Assembly: GCF_003350535.1 (NCBI RefSeq)
Contig: NZ_QQBB01000007.1
Location: 124,001-188,000 of the forward strand
DNA from: Microvirga subterranea
GTDB lineage: Bacteria > Pseudomonadota > Alphaproteobacteria > Rhizobiales > Beijerinckiaceae
Direction: 5' to 3'
DNA: 64,000 bases
Every line of letters starts with the position of its first letter. The first letter of the stretch is position 1. Both the position numbers and the translations under genes were made by a program. This document shows positions 47,822 through 56,267 of this stretch, piece after piece. The notes under the pieces are model-generated. The model did not search any database, had not been told where the DNA came from, and saw nothing but the letters and a program-made list of their open reading frames with translations.

Positions 47822-48115
47822 GTGAGGAGAGCCGTCGTCGTGCTTGTTCTTTCGATGCTGGTGACGCACGCCCACGCCCAGACGCGTCCGTCGACCGTCA
47901 ACCGGCCCTGCATCGCCAGTCGCCAACTCGTGATTGCCCGTGGAGCGATCGTGCTCGGCACCGGAGGCTTCACCTACGACCGCTTCGTCCGGGACAGCTC
48001 GTTCTGCGAGGTCGGCGAGTATGCCCAGCCCGCCTACGTCCCGAGCCTCGATACGCCGCAATGCTTCGTGGGCTACCGCTGCAAGCAGGGGCCGATGGAT
48101 TTCTTCGGTGACTGA
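47822..48115 (+). CDS. small exported cysteine-containing protein
   Basis: A 97-residue protein. I chose the GTG at 47822, which follows a GGGAGG site and yields a signal peptide (MRRAVVVLVLSMLVTHAHAQ); an ATG at 47780 gives a longer, less typical N-terminus. The mature part contains four cysteines (RPCIAS, SFCEVGE, PQCFVGYRCKQG), suggesting disulfides in the periplasm. No family recognised. It is in the same direction as the Gly/Tyr-rich gene, 85 bp downstream. Confidence 0.6.
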   Translation: MRRAVVVLVLSMLVTHAHAQTRPSTVNRPCIASRQLVIARGAIVLGTGGFTYDRFVRDSSFCEVGEYAQPAYVPSLDTPQCFVGYRCKQGPMDFFGD

Positions 48116-48162
48116 TGAACGGCGCATCCTACCGTGGGGCAGGATGCGCACGCAGCGGCCCG

Positions 48163-48912
48163 TCAAATGATATATTGATAGCTCATGTCGGCCGCACTCC
48201 CGGCATGGGCCAGTACCACTCCCGTCTCGAACCGGTTGTCGTTGTTCAGGTCGGACAGGAGATAGCCCGTATCCGTATCGGGATTGTACAGGAACACGTG
48301 GGCGATCGCCGCACTTGGAAAGTTCGCCTCGGCCTGCGCCGCGGCGGCTTCGATCGAGGTGGCGCTCGTCCGCGCCTCGCGGTAGTTGGCCGAGGTCGCG
48401 GCGATGGTCATGTCGATCCAGTCCGATGAGTGGTTCCAGTCCGTGATGGTGTCGGCCGTCGTACTGGTGATGCCGGAGGAGCCGGAGGTGAAGACGAACA
48501 TGTCCGCCCCGGTTCCGCCGCTCATCCTGTCCTGTCCGGAGCCGCCCACCAGCAGGTCGTCGCTCGCGCCGCCCGACATGGTGTCGCGTCCCGAGCCGCC
48601 GTAGAGATTGTCGTAGCCCGCGCCGCCGGACAGGCGGTCGTTCCCGGCCTCGCCGAGCAGGAAGTCGAAGCCGTTGCCGCCGGTCAGATAATCGTTGCCG
48701 GAGCCGCCATAGAGATCGTCCGGACCGTCGCCGCCGTTCACGGTGTCGTTGCCGCTTCCGGCGAAGACGACGTCATAACCCCAGCCGGCGTCGATGGAAT
48801 CGTTTCCGCCATTGCCGTAGATATCGTCGTCGCAGCCGAAGCCGTAGATCCTGTCGGGACCGGATGTGCCATAGAGCAGGTTCGGCCAATCGTTGCCGTA
48901 GATCGTCGCCAT
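48163..48912 (-). CDS. RTX (hemolysin-type calcium-binding repeat) protein
   Basis: A 249-residue protein made mostly of nonapeptide repeats GGxGxDxux, from about residue 15 to 150 (GNGGNDSID, GSGNDTVNGGDGPDDL, GGAGYDNLYGGSGRDTMSGG). They would form a calcium-filled beta roll. The C-terminal ~95 residues (DMFVFTSGSSGITSTTADTI, then DWNHSSDWIDM) are the usual RTX cap, so export by a type I system is likely. No protease or lipase domain is attached. Start MATIYGNDWPN at 48912. Confidence 0.9.
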   Translation of the reverse strand: MATIYGNDWPNLLYGTSGPDRIYGFGCDDDIYGNGGNDSIDAGWGYDVVFAGSGNDTVNGGDGPDDLYGGSGNDYLTGGNGFDFLLGEAGNDRLSGGAGYDNLYGGSGRDTMSGGASDDLLVGGSGQDRMSGGTGADMFVFTSGSSGITSTTADTITDWNHSSDWIDMTIAATSANYREARTSATSIEAAAAQAEANFPSAAIAHVFLYNPDTDTGYLLSDLNNDNRFETGVVLAHAGSAADMSYQYII

Positions 48913-49316
48913 TTCGTCCTCCGTGTCCGCCCCATGCGTCGATGAACCTGAACCGACGTCGTGGACGCGGCTCATGGAGGCTCTGCTCACCGGTGGACGA
49001 CCGCGCGATCAGACGACCATCGCAGCCACGCGCTGCCTCTCGCGCCCATCGCGGGCATCCTCAAGATCGCGATCCCGCACCCGTCCGGTGCATATCGAAG
49101 AGTGTAGAACCTACGCGTGCGGGACGATTGACCGATATCAATCGGGCAAGAGCCTGCGCCGATCCCTGTCGAGCGCGGCACCGGTCGCGGGGCCTCGGCC
49201 TTGGATCCGCCGAAGTTCAAACGAACATTGGATGAAGGCGCACATCGACGGTTCGCGAGAGCCCGTGTTTCCCCCTGGGATCCGCTCCGTCGGCCGAAGC
49301 CCTCCCGGAGGTGCCG
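48913..49316. promoter_or_regulatory. divergent gap with a Crp/Fnr-type site at 49128-49141
   Basis: This 404-bp gap lies between the RTX gene and an exported-protein gene. It contains TTGAC-CGAT-ATCAA (49128-49141), one base from the Fnr/FixK consensus TTGAT-N4-ATCAA. It is embedded in GATTGACCGATATCAATC (49126-49143), whose arms pair further. No convincing gene lies in the gap. Confidence 0.5.
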
Positions 49317-49841
49317 ATGACGTCGACATGCAAGGTCTGGATGGCAGCCGGAAGCCTGATCGTCGCGACGCTGTCGCCTTCCGGCGCCTCGGCCCAGGAA
49401 GGCTCCTTCCTGGATCGCTTCAAGGGTGTCTGGATCGGTTCTGGGCACATCCAGCGCAACGCCGAGACCAGTCCCTGGAACGTGAACTGCACCGTGAACG
49501 GAGATCGTGCCCCGGATCGGATCAGCATCCAGGGCAATTGCCGCGCCGCTCTCGTCCTGCAGCGCCGAATCGCGGCCGACATCGCCTACGACGTGCGCAC
49601 CGGTCTTTATCGAGGTGTCTATACAGGCGCTCGCGTCGGTCCGGCGCGCCTCTCCGGAACGCGTCGCGGCGACGCCGTCCGGCTGACGATCGACTGGCCG
49701 AAGCCCGTCAACGGCGACATGCAGGCCGAGATGATCATCGTCAACGAGGGCAGCGGAATGCTGCGAATCGTCGTGCGAGATAACCTCGTTCCAGGCGGTC
49801 CGGTCCAGCAGACGTCGGAACTGATTCTCAGGCAGCGATAA
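49317..49841 (+). CDS. exported hypothetical protein
   Basis: A 174-residue protein with a signal peptide (MTSTCKVWMAAGSLIVATLSPSGASA). The mature domain (FKGVWIGSGHIQRNAETSPWNVNCTVNG...) looks beta-rich, with alternating hydrophobic strands and two cysteines. It resembles small beta-barrel or lipocalin-like periplasmic proteins with a GxWxGxG opening, but I cannot name a family. GGAGG at 49307-49311 sets the ATG at 49317. It lies 50 bp before otsA in the same direction. Confidence 0.68.
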   Translation: MTSTCKVWMAAGSLIVATLSPSGASAQEGSFLDRFKGVWIGSGHIQRNAETSPWNVNCTVNGDRAPDRISIQGNCRAALVLQRRIAADIAYDVRTGLYRGVYTGARVGPARLSGTRRGDAVRLTIDWPKPVNGDMQAEMIIVNEGSGMLRIVVRDNLVPGGPVQQTSELILRQR

Positions 49842-49891
49842 CGCAAAGGTTTACCATTGGGGGTGACAGCCCTAGGTTCCACATCAAGGAA

Positions 49892-51316
49892 ATGTGGAGA
49901 GTGGAGTTGTCGCGGCTCGTTGTGGTTTCGAATCGAGTGGCTGTTCCAGATCCGACCGGGAAGGGATCGGCCGGAGGATTGGCCGTCGCCCTGCGCGAGG
50001 CCTTCCAGGCCTATCAGGGCATCTGGTTCGGCTGGAGCGGCAAGGTCGCCGCCCATCCGTCGAGCCAGCCGAAGCTGGTGGACAAGGAGCGGGTGCAATA
50101 CGCCCTGATGGATCTCACGTCCCTCGACCGGCAGGAATATTACAACGGCTTCGCCAACCGGGCGCTCTGGCCCATCATGCACTACCGCATCGGCCTGTCG
50201 GAATTCTCGCGCGCCGATTACGCCGGCTACCTGCGGGTCAACCGCACCTTCGCGACTGCGCTCGCCCAGATGGTGCGGCCCGACGATCTCGTATGGGTGC
50301 ACGATTATCACCTTATCCCGCTGGCGGCCGAGATGCGCGCTCTCGGTCTCACCAACCGGATCGGGTACTTCCACCATATCCCCTGGCCGGCGCCCGAGGT
50401 GCTCGGGACGCTGCCAGGAAGCCGCGAGTTGCTCCGGGCGATCACGGATTACGACCTCGTGGGCATGCAGACGGACCGGGATGCGGACAATCTGAGGCGC
50501 GCCCTGATGCAGGAGTTCGGTGCCGCCCAGCGTAAGGCGGACATCGTCGATCTGGGCGAGCGGCAGACGCGGGTGAAGGGCTATCCGATCGGCATCGACG
50601 TCCGCGGCTTCGAGCAGGCCGCGCAGCGCTCCGGCAATCACCGGATCGTCCGCCAGACGGCCGCAGGCCTCGGCTCGCGCCAACTCATCATCGGGGTCGA
50701 CAGGCTCGACTACTCGAAGGGGATTCCGGAGCGGATGGAGGCCTTTGAGCGCTTTCTCATCGGCAATCCCGACCAGCGCGGGCGTGTCACCTACCTCCAG
50801 ATCACGCCGACGAGCCGCAGCGAGGTGCCGGAATACGCCACCCTGAGCCGGGTCGTGAACGAGACGCTGGGACGGATCAACGGCTCCCTCGGCGAGCCCG
50901 GTTGGGTGCCGATCCATTACGTGAACAGCACCTATCCCCGATCGGTCCTCGCCGGGCTCCACCGGCTCGCCAAGGTGGGCCTCGTCACGCCCATGCGCGA
51001 CGGCATGAACCTCGTCGCCAAGGAATACGTGGCAGCCCAGAACCCAGAGGATCCCGGCGTGCTGGTGCTGTCGAAGTTCGCCGGCGCCGCACAGCAGCTC
51101 ACCGACGCCCTGATCGTCAACCCCAACGACAAGTTCGAGGTCGCGGAGGCGATCCGGGACGCGCTCTACATGGACCGGACCGAGCGCATCACGCGGTGGG
51201 AGCGCATGATGAACGCCATCCGCGAGACGGACGTGTCGTGGTGGGCAGCGACGTTCCTCAGGGACCTGTCGGGGAACAAATCGCTCGGGCGCACGCGCAC
51301 GCAAGTCCGCGCCTGA
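49892..51316 (+). CDS. otsA: trehalose-6-phosphate synthase
   Basis: A 474-residue GT20 enzyme. The N-terminal [25 protein letters not shown] holds the UDP-glucose loop. The family motifs [40 protein letters not shown] and [21 protein letters not shown] follow, and the nucleotide-binding end is [18 protein letters not shown]. It makes trehalose-6-phosphate from UDP-glucose and glucose-6-phosphate for osmotic and desiccation protection. No phosphatase (otsB) is adjacent. A strong hairpin terminator follows at 51341-51368. Confidence 0.96.
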   Translation: MWRVELSRLVVVSNRVAVPDPTGKGSAGGLAVALREAFQAYQGIWFGWSGKVAAHPSSQPKLVDKERVQYALMDLTSLDRQEYYNGFANRALWPIMHYRIGLSEFSRADYAGYLRVNRTFATALAQMVRPDDLVWVHDYHLIPLAAEMRALGLTNRIGYFHHIPWPAPEVLGTLPGSRELLRAITDYDLVGMQTDRDADNLRRALMQEFGAAQRKADIVDLGERQTRVKGYPIGIDVRGFEQAAQRSGNHRIVRQTAAGLGSRQLIIGVDRLDYSKGIPERMEAFERFLIGNPDQRGRVTYLQITPTSRSEVPEYATLSRVVNETLGRINGSLGEPGWVPIHYVNSTYPRSVLAGLHRLAKVGLVTPMRDGMNLVAKEYVAAQNPEDPGVLVLSKFAGAAQQLTDALIVNPNDKFEVAEAIRDALYMDRTERITRWERMMNAIRETDVSWWAATFLRDLSGNKSLGRTRTQVRA

Positions 51317-51340
51317 TCCCAATCGGCAGGAGCAATCAAA

Positions 51341-51368
51341 AAAAGGCGGGGCCGATGCCCCGCCTTTT
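51341..51368. terminator. bidirectional rho-independent terminator
   Basis: A perfect 12-bp stem AAAAGGCGGGGC (51341-51352) and GCCCCGCCTTTT (51357-51368) with a CGAT loop. It carries a T run on either strand, between the convergent ends of otsA and the DUF882 gene. Confidence 0.92.
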
Positions 51369-51370
51369 CC

Positions 51371-53062
51371 TTATCGCGCCACCGGCAGCGGCTTCACCGC
51401 AGGGCCCGTGAACTTGTTGGTCGCCAGATCACCCATCGGTTTCGACGAGAATCCCATGCCGAGGCTCGGCTCCGCGGACAGAAGGGCCGTGAGAGCCGTC
51501 ACCGGCTGGCTCTTCTGCGCGGGAGCCGGCTTTGTCTCCGCCGTCGGATGCGGCTTGGGCCTTTCCTCGCGCGCGGCGGGTCGAGCGGTCGATCCCGTCG
51601 TGGCCGGAAGGTCGACCGGACTGGCTGCCGCGACGACGACCGGCTGGAGGACGTTGGGGCGCGGCGGCGGCAGGGGAGCCGGGGACAGGCTCGCCACGTC
51701 CGTGGAGCCCCGCAGCTCGCTGATCCCTGGAATCGGGTTGGTCTCGGCGAGGGAGCCCGGCCGCACGGGCGGAAGCGGCGCGTAGGCGAGGGCGATCGTC
51801 TCGACCGGCTCCTCCGCATCAGGCCGCCGCGGCGGGATCGGCGCGAGGGCGATCTCGCTCGACATGCCGAAGGACGACCGGGTCGGCGTCTGCCCGGCCG
51901 GGCCCTGCTGCCAGTTGAGGGCCGGACCGGTCGGGGTCTCGACCGTGCTCGGCAGGCCCGCGATCCGGGTCGGCGGGAGCGGGGGCGGCGAGAGATCCTC
52001 CCTGAGGGCGGGAGCGATCGACGCGAGCACCACCGGCGCTGGCTGCGGCGCAGGCTCCGGGCGCGGCTGCTGCGGGACGGGCGCCGGGCGTACGGCGGCC
52101 GGGGCGGGAGCTGCGGCCGGCTGCATGGCGGCATAGACCGAGGAGTTAGAGTCGCTCGCGTAGTAATTGCCCGAGGGCGCGGCTGCAGGCGCGGAGCGCG
52201 AGGCGAAGATCGAGCGGCCCGGACGGGACGCGGTCCGGATCTCCTCCGCGTCCTCGTCCTCGTCGCTGCCGCCGAACAGGGTCGCCCAGAAGCTCTTGCG
52301 GCGCGGCTGGACGGATTCCTCGTCCGCGGAGGCGACGGCGGTGTAGCCGGCAACGGTGCCGCCCTTGGCCAGGACCTCGGTCCGGGCCTCTTCGTAGCGG
52401 GCCATCGGCGTGCCGTCTGCCGGGATGTGGACGGTCTTGCCGTCGGGGAAGATGCGGGCGAGCTGGTCGCGGGTCATGCGCGGCCAAGCGCGCACGCTGC
52501 CCACGTCGAGATGGACGAAGGGGGTGTAGGCGTTCGGGTAATAACCGACGCCGCCGTTCTGCAGGCGCATGCCGATGGCGCGCAGGCGCTCGGCCGATAT
52601 GTCCGGCAGATAGAAATCCATAGCCTTGCCGAGCATGTGCTGGCTGTTCTTCGCCACCACGCTCGAGCGACGCCGCAGCATCGCGTTGGTCTGGGGCGAG
52701 CGGTAGGCCGAGTTCACGTGGACCGGCGCGCTCGACCCCACCTCGCGGTAGACCTCCCAGACCGTGTCGAAGAGGCGCGGGTCCATCCGGGTCGACTCGT
52801 CCCGCCGCCAGTCGCGCAGGAACCAGTTGAGCTGCTGCAGGGCGGCCGAATCGTACTGGCCGTTGCGCCGGAAGGTGACCGTCAGGGTTTCCTTCGTGTT
52901 GTTGTGGTAGAAGGTGAGGGTTCTGGTGTCGCCGTTGGCGACCGCATCCTGCGTGCCGCGGGTGCCGACGACCAGAACCGTCATGAAGGCCGCCAAGCCG
53001 ACGCCCGCGCGACGCACGATGTTCGACGCGACCGCGGAGCGGTCCGAACGCAATACTCTCAC
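51371..53062 (-). CDS. DUF882/M15-like peptidoglycan protein with long Pro-rich tail
   Basis: A 563-residue protein. An N-terminal signal or anchor segment (VGLAAFMTVLVVGTRGTQDA) is followed by a DUF882 domain (about residues 45-220): LNWFLRDWRRDE, VNSAYRSPQTNAMLRR, SQHMLGKAMDFYLPD and TPFVHLDVGSVRAWPR. The metal ligands typical of the Ser/His/Asp M15-like fold (HMLGKAMDFY and HLD) are visible. The last ~300 residues are disordered, Pro/Ala-rich (PPPLPPTRIAG and similar repeats). It probably trims peptidoglycan in the periplasm, next to the L,D-transpeptidase gene. Confidence 0.88.
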   Translation of the reverse strand: MRVLRSDRSAVASNIVRRAGVGLAAFMTVLVVGTRGTQDAVANGDTRTLTFYHNNTKETLTVTFRRNGQYDSAALQQLNWFLRDWRRDESTRMDPRLFDTVWEVYREVGSSAPVHVNSAYRSPQTNAMLRRRSSVVAKNSQHMLGKAMDFYLPDISAERLRAIGMRLQNGGVGYYPNAYTPFVHLDVGSVRAWPRMTRDQLARIFPDGKTVHIPADGTPMARYEEARTEVLAKGGTVAGYTAVASADEESVQPRRKSFWATLFGGSDEDEDAEEIRTASRPGRSIFASRSAPAAAPSGNYYASDSNSSVYAAMQPAAAPAPAAVRPAPVPQQPRPEPAPQPAPVVLASIAPALREDLSPPPLPPTRIAGLPSTVETPTGPALNWQQGPAGQTPTRSSFGMSSEIALAPIPPRRPDAEEPVETIALAYAPLPPVRPGSLAETNPIPGISELRGSTDVASLSPAPLPPPRPNVLQPVVVAAASPVDLPATTGSTARPAAREERPKPHPTAETKPAPAQKSQPVTALTALLSAEPSLGMGFSSKPMGDLATNKFTGPAVKPLPVAR

Positions 53063-53197
53063 TGTGATACTCGTCTTTAGCGTGCCGCCGGCGTGGAAGC
53101 GGCATCCCGTATAGTGAAGGGATCTTTGCCGAAGACGGTTACTTCCGGGTTAAGTGGTCGTGGAAAAACGACAGGAACACAGGACTTTGGAGAAAAT

Positions 53198-54958
53198 TCA
53201 GGACGCGAGGCCGAGCGCGGCCTGAACCTTGCGGTCGAGGCCGTAGAGGTCGTCGAAGGTCTTCACGTCCCCGTGCTCGTCGATCGCGATCGTGAAGTAG
53301 GTCAGGTGCACGGGAAGGGGATTGCGCAGGTGCACGTAGCGCTCGCCCTTGCCGATGAGGCCGCGCAGCCTCTCCTCCGACCACTTGCCGTCCTGGCCGA
53401 GGATCTCCTCCGCGAGCTCGAAGGGCTGCTCGACGCGCACGCAGCCGTGGCTGAAGGCTCGCTTCGAGGCCGAGAACAGGTTCCGGTTCGGCGTGTCGTG
53501 GAGATACACCGCATGCTGGTTCGGGAACATGAACTTCACGAATCCGAGGGCGTTGCGCTCGCCGGGCGGCTGCTGGACCGAGATCTTGTTGCCCCGGCGG
53601 ATGATCTTGTAGCCCTTGCGCTCCGCATAATAGGGATCGGCCGCGAGAGCCGGCAGGATCTCCTTCTTCATGATCGACGGGGGGATCGTCCAGGACGGGT
53701 TGACCACCAGGTACTTCATGTCCTCGGAGAAGATCGGCGTCTGGGACTTCTCCTTGCCGACGATCACGCGGGTCTGGTGGATCACCTTCCCGCCGTCGAA
53801 GAAGCGCAGGCGGTATTCCGGCACGTTCACCATGATGTTGCGCGCGCCGAGTTCGCCCGGGAGCCAGCGCCAGCGCTCCATGTTCGAGATCAGCTCGGCC
53901 TCGAGCCGCCTCACGGACGGCCCCGAGAGGGCCGCCACGGTCTGCGGCGTGAGGCTGCCCTTGCCCGGCAGGCCCTTCTCCTTCTGGAAGGCTGCGACGG
54001 CGGATGCGACGCGCTCGTCGTAGGTCGTCTGATCCTTGCCACTTCCAAGACCGAAGCGGGCGCGAATCAGGGGGACGCGGTCGTCCTGCATGCCCACGCG
54101 AAGGGTCGGACCCTTCGGGACCTGCACCATCGGGGTGGACGGGTGGCTTTCGCGCAGGCGGACGAGGCGGGCCTTCAGGGCCTGGTAGCCGGAGTGCTGC
54201 GGATTGTAGGCGACGAGCGCCGCGCTGGCATCCCGGGCACTCGAGACCTCGGCCAGCACCGCGCCGGCGTCAGGCAGATCGAGCTTCGGGGTCACGAGCG
54301 GCGACAGGCGAGACGGCTCAAGCCGGCCGCCGCGTGCGTCGCGCGCATAGCGGACGACGGCGGCGCTGAGCTTCAGATCGGCCTCGGCCCATTGGGCGGG
54401 AGCGGAATCCTTGCGCAGAGCCAGATCGGGCAGGGGATAGTCCGTCGGGTTGAGCCCGTCGTCGGCCGCGGCCTTGATCGCGCCGATCACCGCATGGGCG
54501 GCAGGCGTCCAGGCGCCGTCGCGGGCCCAGGCCAGCGGACGCTCCGCCTCCGCATAGTATTTCGTGAGGGATTCCCGCTCGGCCCGGCCGAGGCGCAGGT
54601 CACGGAGAAGCGCCTCGTCGGCGAGCCGCGTCTCCATGGCGACGCGGTACCAGTCCGCCTGCGTGAGGGTCGTGGTCGCGGCCTCGGGGAGCGGAATGGC
54701 GAGGGTGTCAGCGGGCTTATGGTCGGACGCCGTGATGGCGACGGGCGCAGGCTCGATGGCCGGGATCGCGATGGAAGGAGCCGCGGTCGGCGTCGCAACG
54801 TCATGAAAGGACGGCTCGGCCGGCGCCGAGTCGACGAGGACGGAGGGAAGTCCGTCGGGAGCGGATGGTCCGGATTCCTGTGCGAGGGCCGGGAGCGACA
54901 GCAGGGACACGGAGCCGATCAGGCCCAACCAAAGAGAAGTCTGGCGCAATGTCCGCAT
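53198..54958 (-). CDS. L,D-transpeptidase (YcbB/LdtD-like)
   Basis: A 586-residue periplasmic enzyme with a signal peptide (LWLGLIGSVSLLSLPALAQ). A helical scaffold region and a peptidoglycan-binding-like segment (LIRARFGLGSGKDQ and VAAFQKEKGLPGKGSLTPQTV) precede the YkuD catalytic domain. The active site is FSHGCVRVEQP with the nucleophile Cys. Other conserved parts are VNVPEYRLRFFDGG and YLVVNPSWTIPPSI. It forms 3-3 or lipoprotein crosslinks in the wall. Start at 54958; a longer in-frame reading to 55942 only overlaps the regulator gene upstream. Confidence 0.93.
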   Translation of the reverse strand: MRTLRQTSLWLGLIGSVSLLSLPALAQESGPSAPDGLPSVLVDSAPAEPSFHDVATPTAAPSIAIPAIEPAPVAITASDHKPADTLAIPLPEAATTTLTQADWYRVAMETRLADEALLRDLRLGRAERESLTKYYAEAERPLAWARDGAWTPAAHAVIGAIKAAADDGLNPTDYPLPDLALRKDSAPAQWAEADLKLSAAVVRYARDARGGRLEPSRLSPLVTPKLDLPDAGAVLAEVSSARDASAALVAYNPQHSGYQALKARLVRLRESHPSTPMVQVPKGPTLRVGMQDDRVPLIRARFGLGSGKDQTTYDERVASAVAAFQKEKGLPGKGSLTPQTVAALSGPSVRRLEAELISNMERWRWLPGELGARNIMVNVPEYRLRFFDGGKVIHQTRVIVGKEKSQTPIFSEDMKYLVVNPSWTIPPSIMKKEILPALAADPYYAERKGYKIIRRGNKISVQQPPGERNALGFVKFMFPNQHAVYLHDTPNRNLFSASKRAFSHGCVRVEQPFELAEEILGQDGKWSEERLRGLIGKGERYVHLRNPLPVHLTYFTIAIDEHGDVKTFDDLYGLDRKVQAALGLAS

Positions 54959-55065
54959 GGCCTTAGTCCTTGTCGCAATGGGGCGGGAAGACAGAACGAT
55001 CCTCCCCTGTTCATGAAAATACCGATGTGACGCCGCACACCCGCTACGCTTAACGCACGAAGGTG

Positions 55066-56094
55066 TCATGCGGCTGCATCGTCTAGGCCAAGTTCTTTCA
55101 ATTTCCGGTAAAGAGTTGATCGGCCGATGCCGAGGCGGCGGGAAATGGCCGACAGATGGCCCTGGTAATGCGCAAGGGCGAAGCGGATGGCCTGCGCCTC
55201 CAGTTCCGCCAGGGTGTGCATCTCCCCGCTTTCGTTCACGAGGGCGAGGCTGTGAGGGTCGCGGCGCGCGGCGGGCACGGCCTCGCGCACGGGCCCGAGG
55301 GCCGCAGGACTCGGAACGGGCGGGATCTCGATGCGGAAGCCCTGGACGTGCGCGGCGATCTGCGGGAATTCCGCGGGGGTCAGCCAGGGACCCTCCGCGA
55401 GGAGGACCGCGCGGAAGACGACGTTCTCGAGCTGGCGGAGATTGCCCGGCCAGCCGTAGCGGGCGAGCAGCGTCGCGGCCTCCGGCGACAGGCCTCTCAT
55501 CCTCTTGCCCTCTTCGGCGCCGATCCGGTGCATGAACAGCTCCGCCCATTCGGCCACGGCCTCGGGCCGGGCGCGCAGGGGTCGGAGTGCGATCGGCAGG
55601 ACCTGGAGACGGTAATAGAGGTCTTCGCGGAACCGGGCCCGGCGCACCTCGTCGATGAGCGGGACATCCGTCGCGGCGATGATGCGAATCTCGTGGCGCG
55701 TCGCCCGGCGCGTTCCGCGCGGCATCGTCTCGACACCGCTCAGGAGGTCGAGGAGCCGGTCCTGCGCGGCGGGCGTCAGGCGCTCCACGTCCTGAACGAA
55801 AAGGGTGCCGCCATGCGCGTCCCGCAGGTGGCGAAGGAACGCGGCATCCGATTCGCCGGAGCCCTCGGGCCGGAAGGGGACGAAGGGACGCTGCCGATCG
55901 CTCGCATCGTGGATGGCCCGGGCCAGGGACTTGGCTCCGCATCCCGGCTCACCTTCGATCAGCACGGGTACGGTCGTGCGGGCCGCGCGATCCGCCCGCC
56001 GCGCCACCTGCTCCCGATCGGACGAGAGCGCCTGGCCCGGCGTGCCCTGTCGCAGGGCGCGGATGTCGTCCGTGAAGATCTGGGCAAGGTGCAT
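55066..56094 (-). CDS. NtrC-like regulator with degenerate AAA+ domain and Fis HTH
   Basis: A 342-residue protein resembling sigma-54 activators but with key losses. The Walker A is GEPGCGAKS (residues 48-56), where Ala54 stands at the usual Lys. The GAFTGA loop that contacts sigma-54 is absent: the sequence runs from RPFVPFRPEGSGES directly to RHLRDAHGGTLFVQDVERL, whose Walker B is also altered (VQDVE for LDEI). The later parts are normal (RFREDLYYRLQVLPI, ARYGWPGNLRQLENVV). The C-terminal Fis-type HTH (ISRRLGIGRSTLYRKLKELG) is intact. It probably binds DNA without activating sigma-54. No receiver domain. Confidence 0.85.
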   Translation of the reverse strand: MHLAQIFTDDIRALRQGTPGQALSSDREQVARRADRAARTTVPVLIEGEPGCGAKSLARAIHDASDRQRPFVPFRPEGSGESDAAFLRHLRDAHGGTLFVQDVERLTPAAQDRLLDLLSGVETMPRGTRRATRHEIRIIAATDVPLIDEVRRARFREDLYYRLQVLPIALRPLRARPEAVAEWAELFMHRIGAEEGKRMRGLSPEAATLLARYGWPGNLRQLENVVFRAVLLAEGPWLTPAEFPQIAAHVQGFRIEIPPVPSPAALGPVREAVPAARRDPHSLALVNESGEMHTLAELEAQAIRFALAHYQGHLSAISRRLGIGRSTLYRKLKELGLDDAAA

Positions 56095-56267
56095 GATGCG
56101 GTCGAGGCAAGGAGTCGGGGCGGGCGGCGCGATGCTGCCGCCGCAAGGGTAAACGGCCCCTTAACGGTCTGGGCCCCTTCGACGGTTATCCTCAGGTGCG
56201 GTCGGGTTGATCCGGAGGCGCCGGCGGCCAATATGAGAGGGACCCTTTCTCGAACCCTGCGCCGGAA

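Noticed and set aside
48510-48860. Regular ~27-bp periodicity as a possible CRISPR-like or satellite array
   Set aside because: It encodes the nonapeptide RTX repeats of the calcium-binding protein; there are no spacers or identical repeats.
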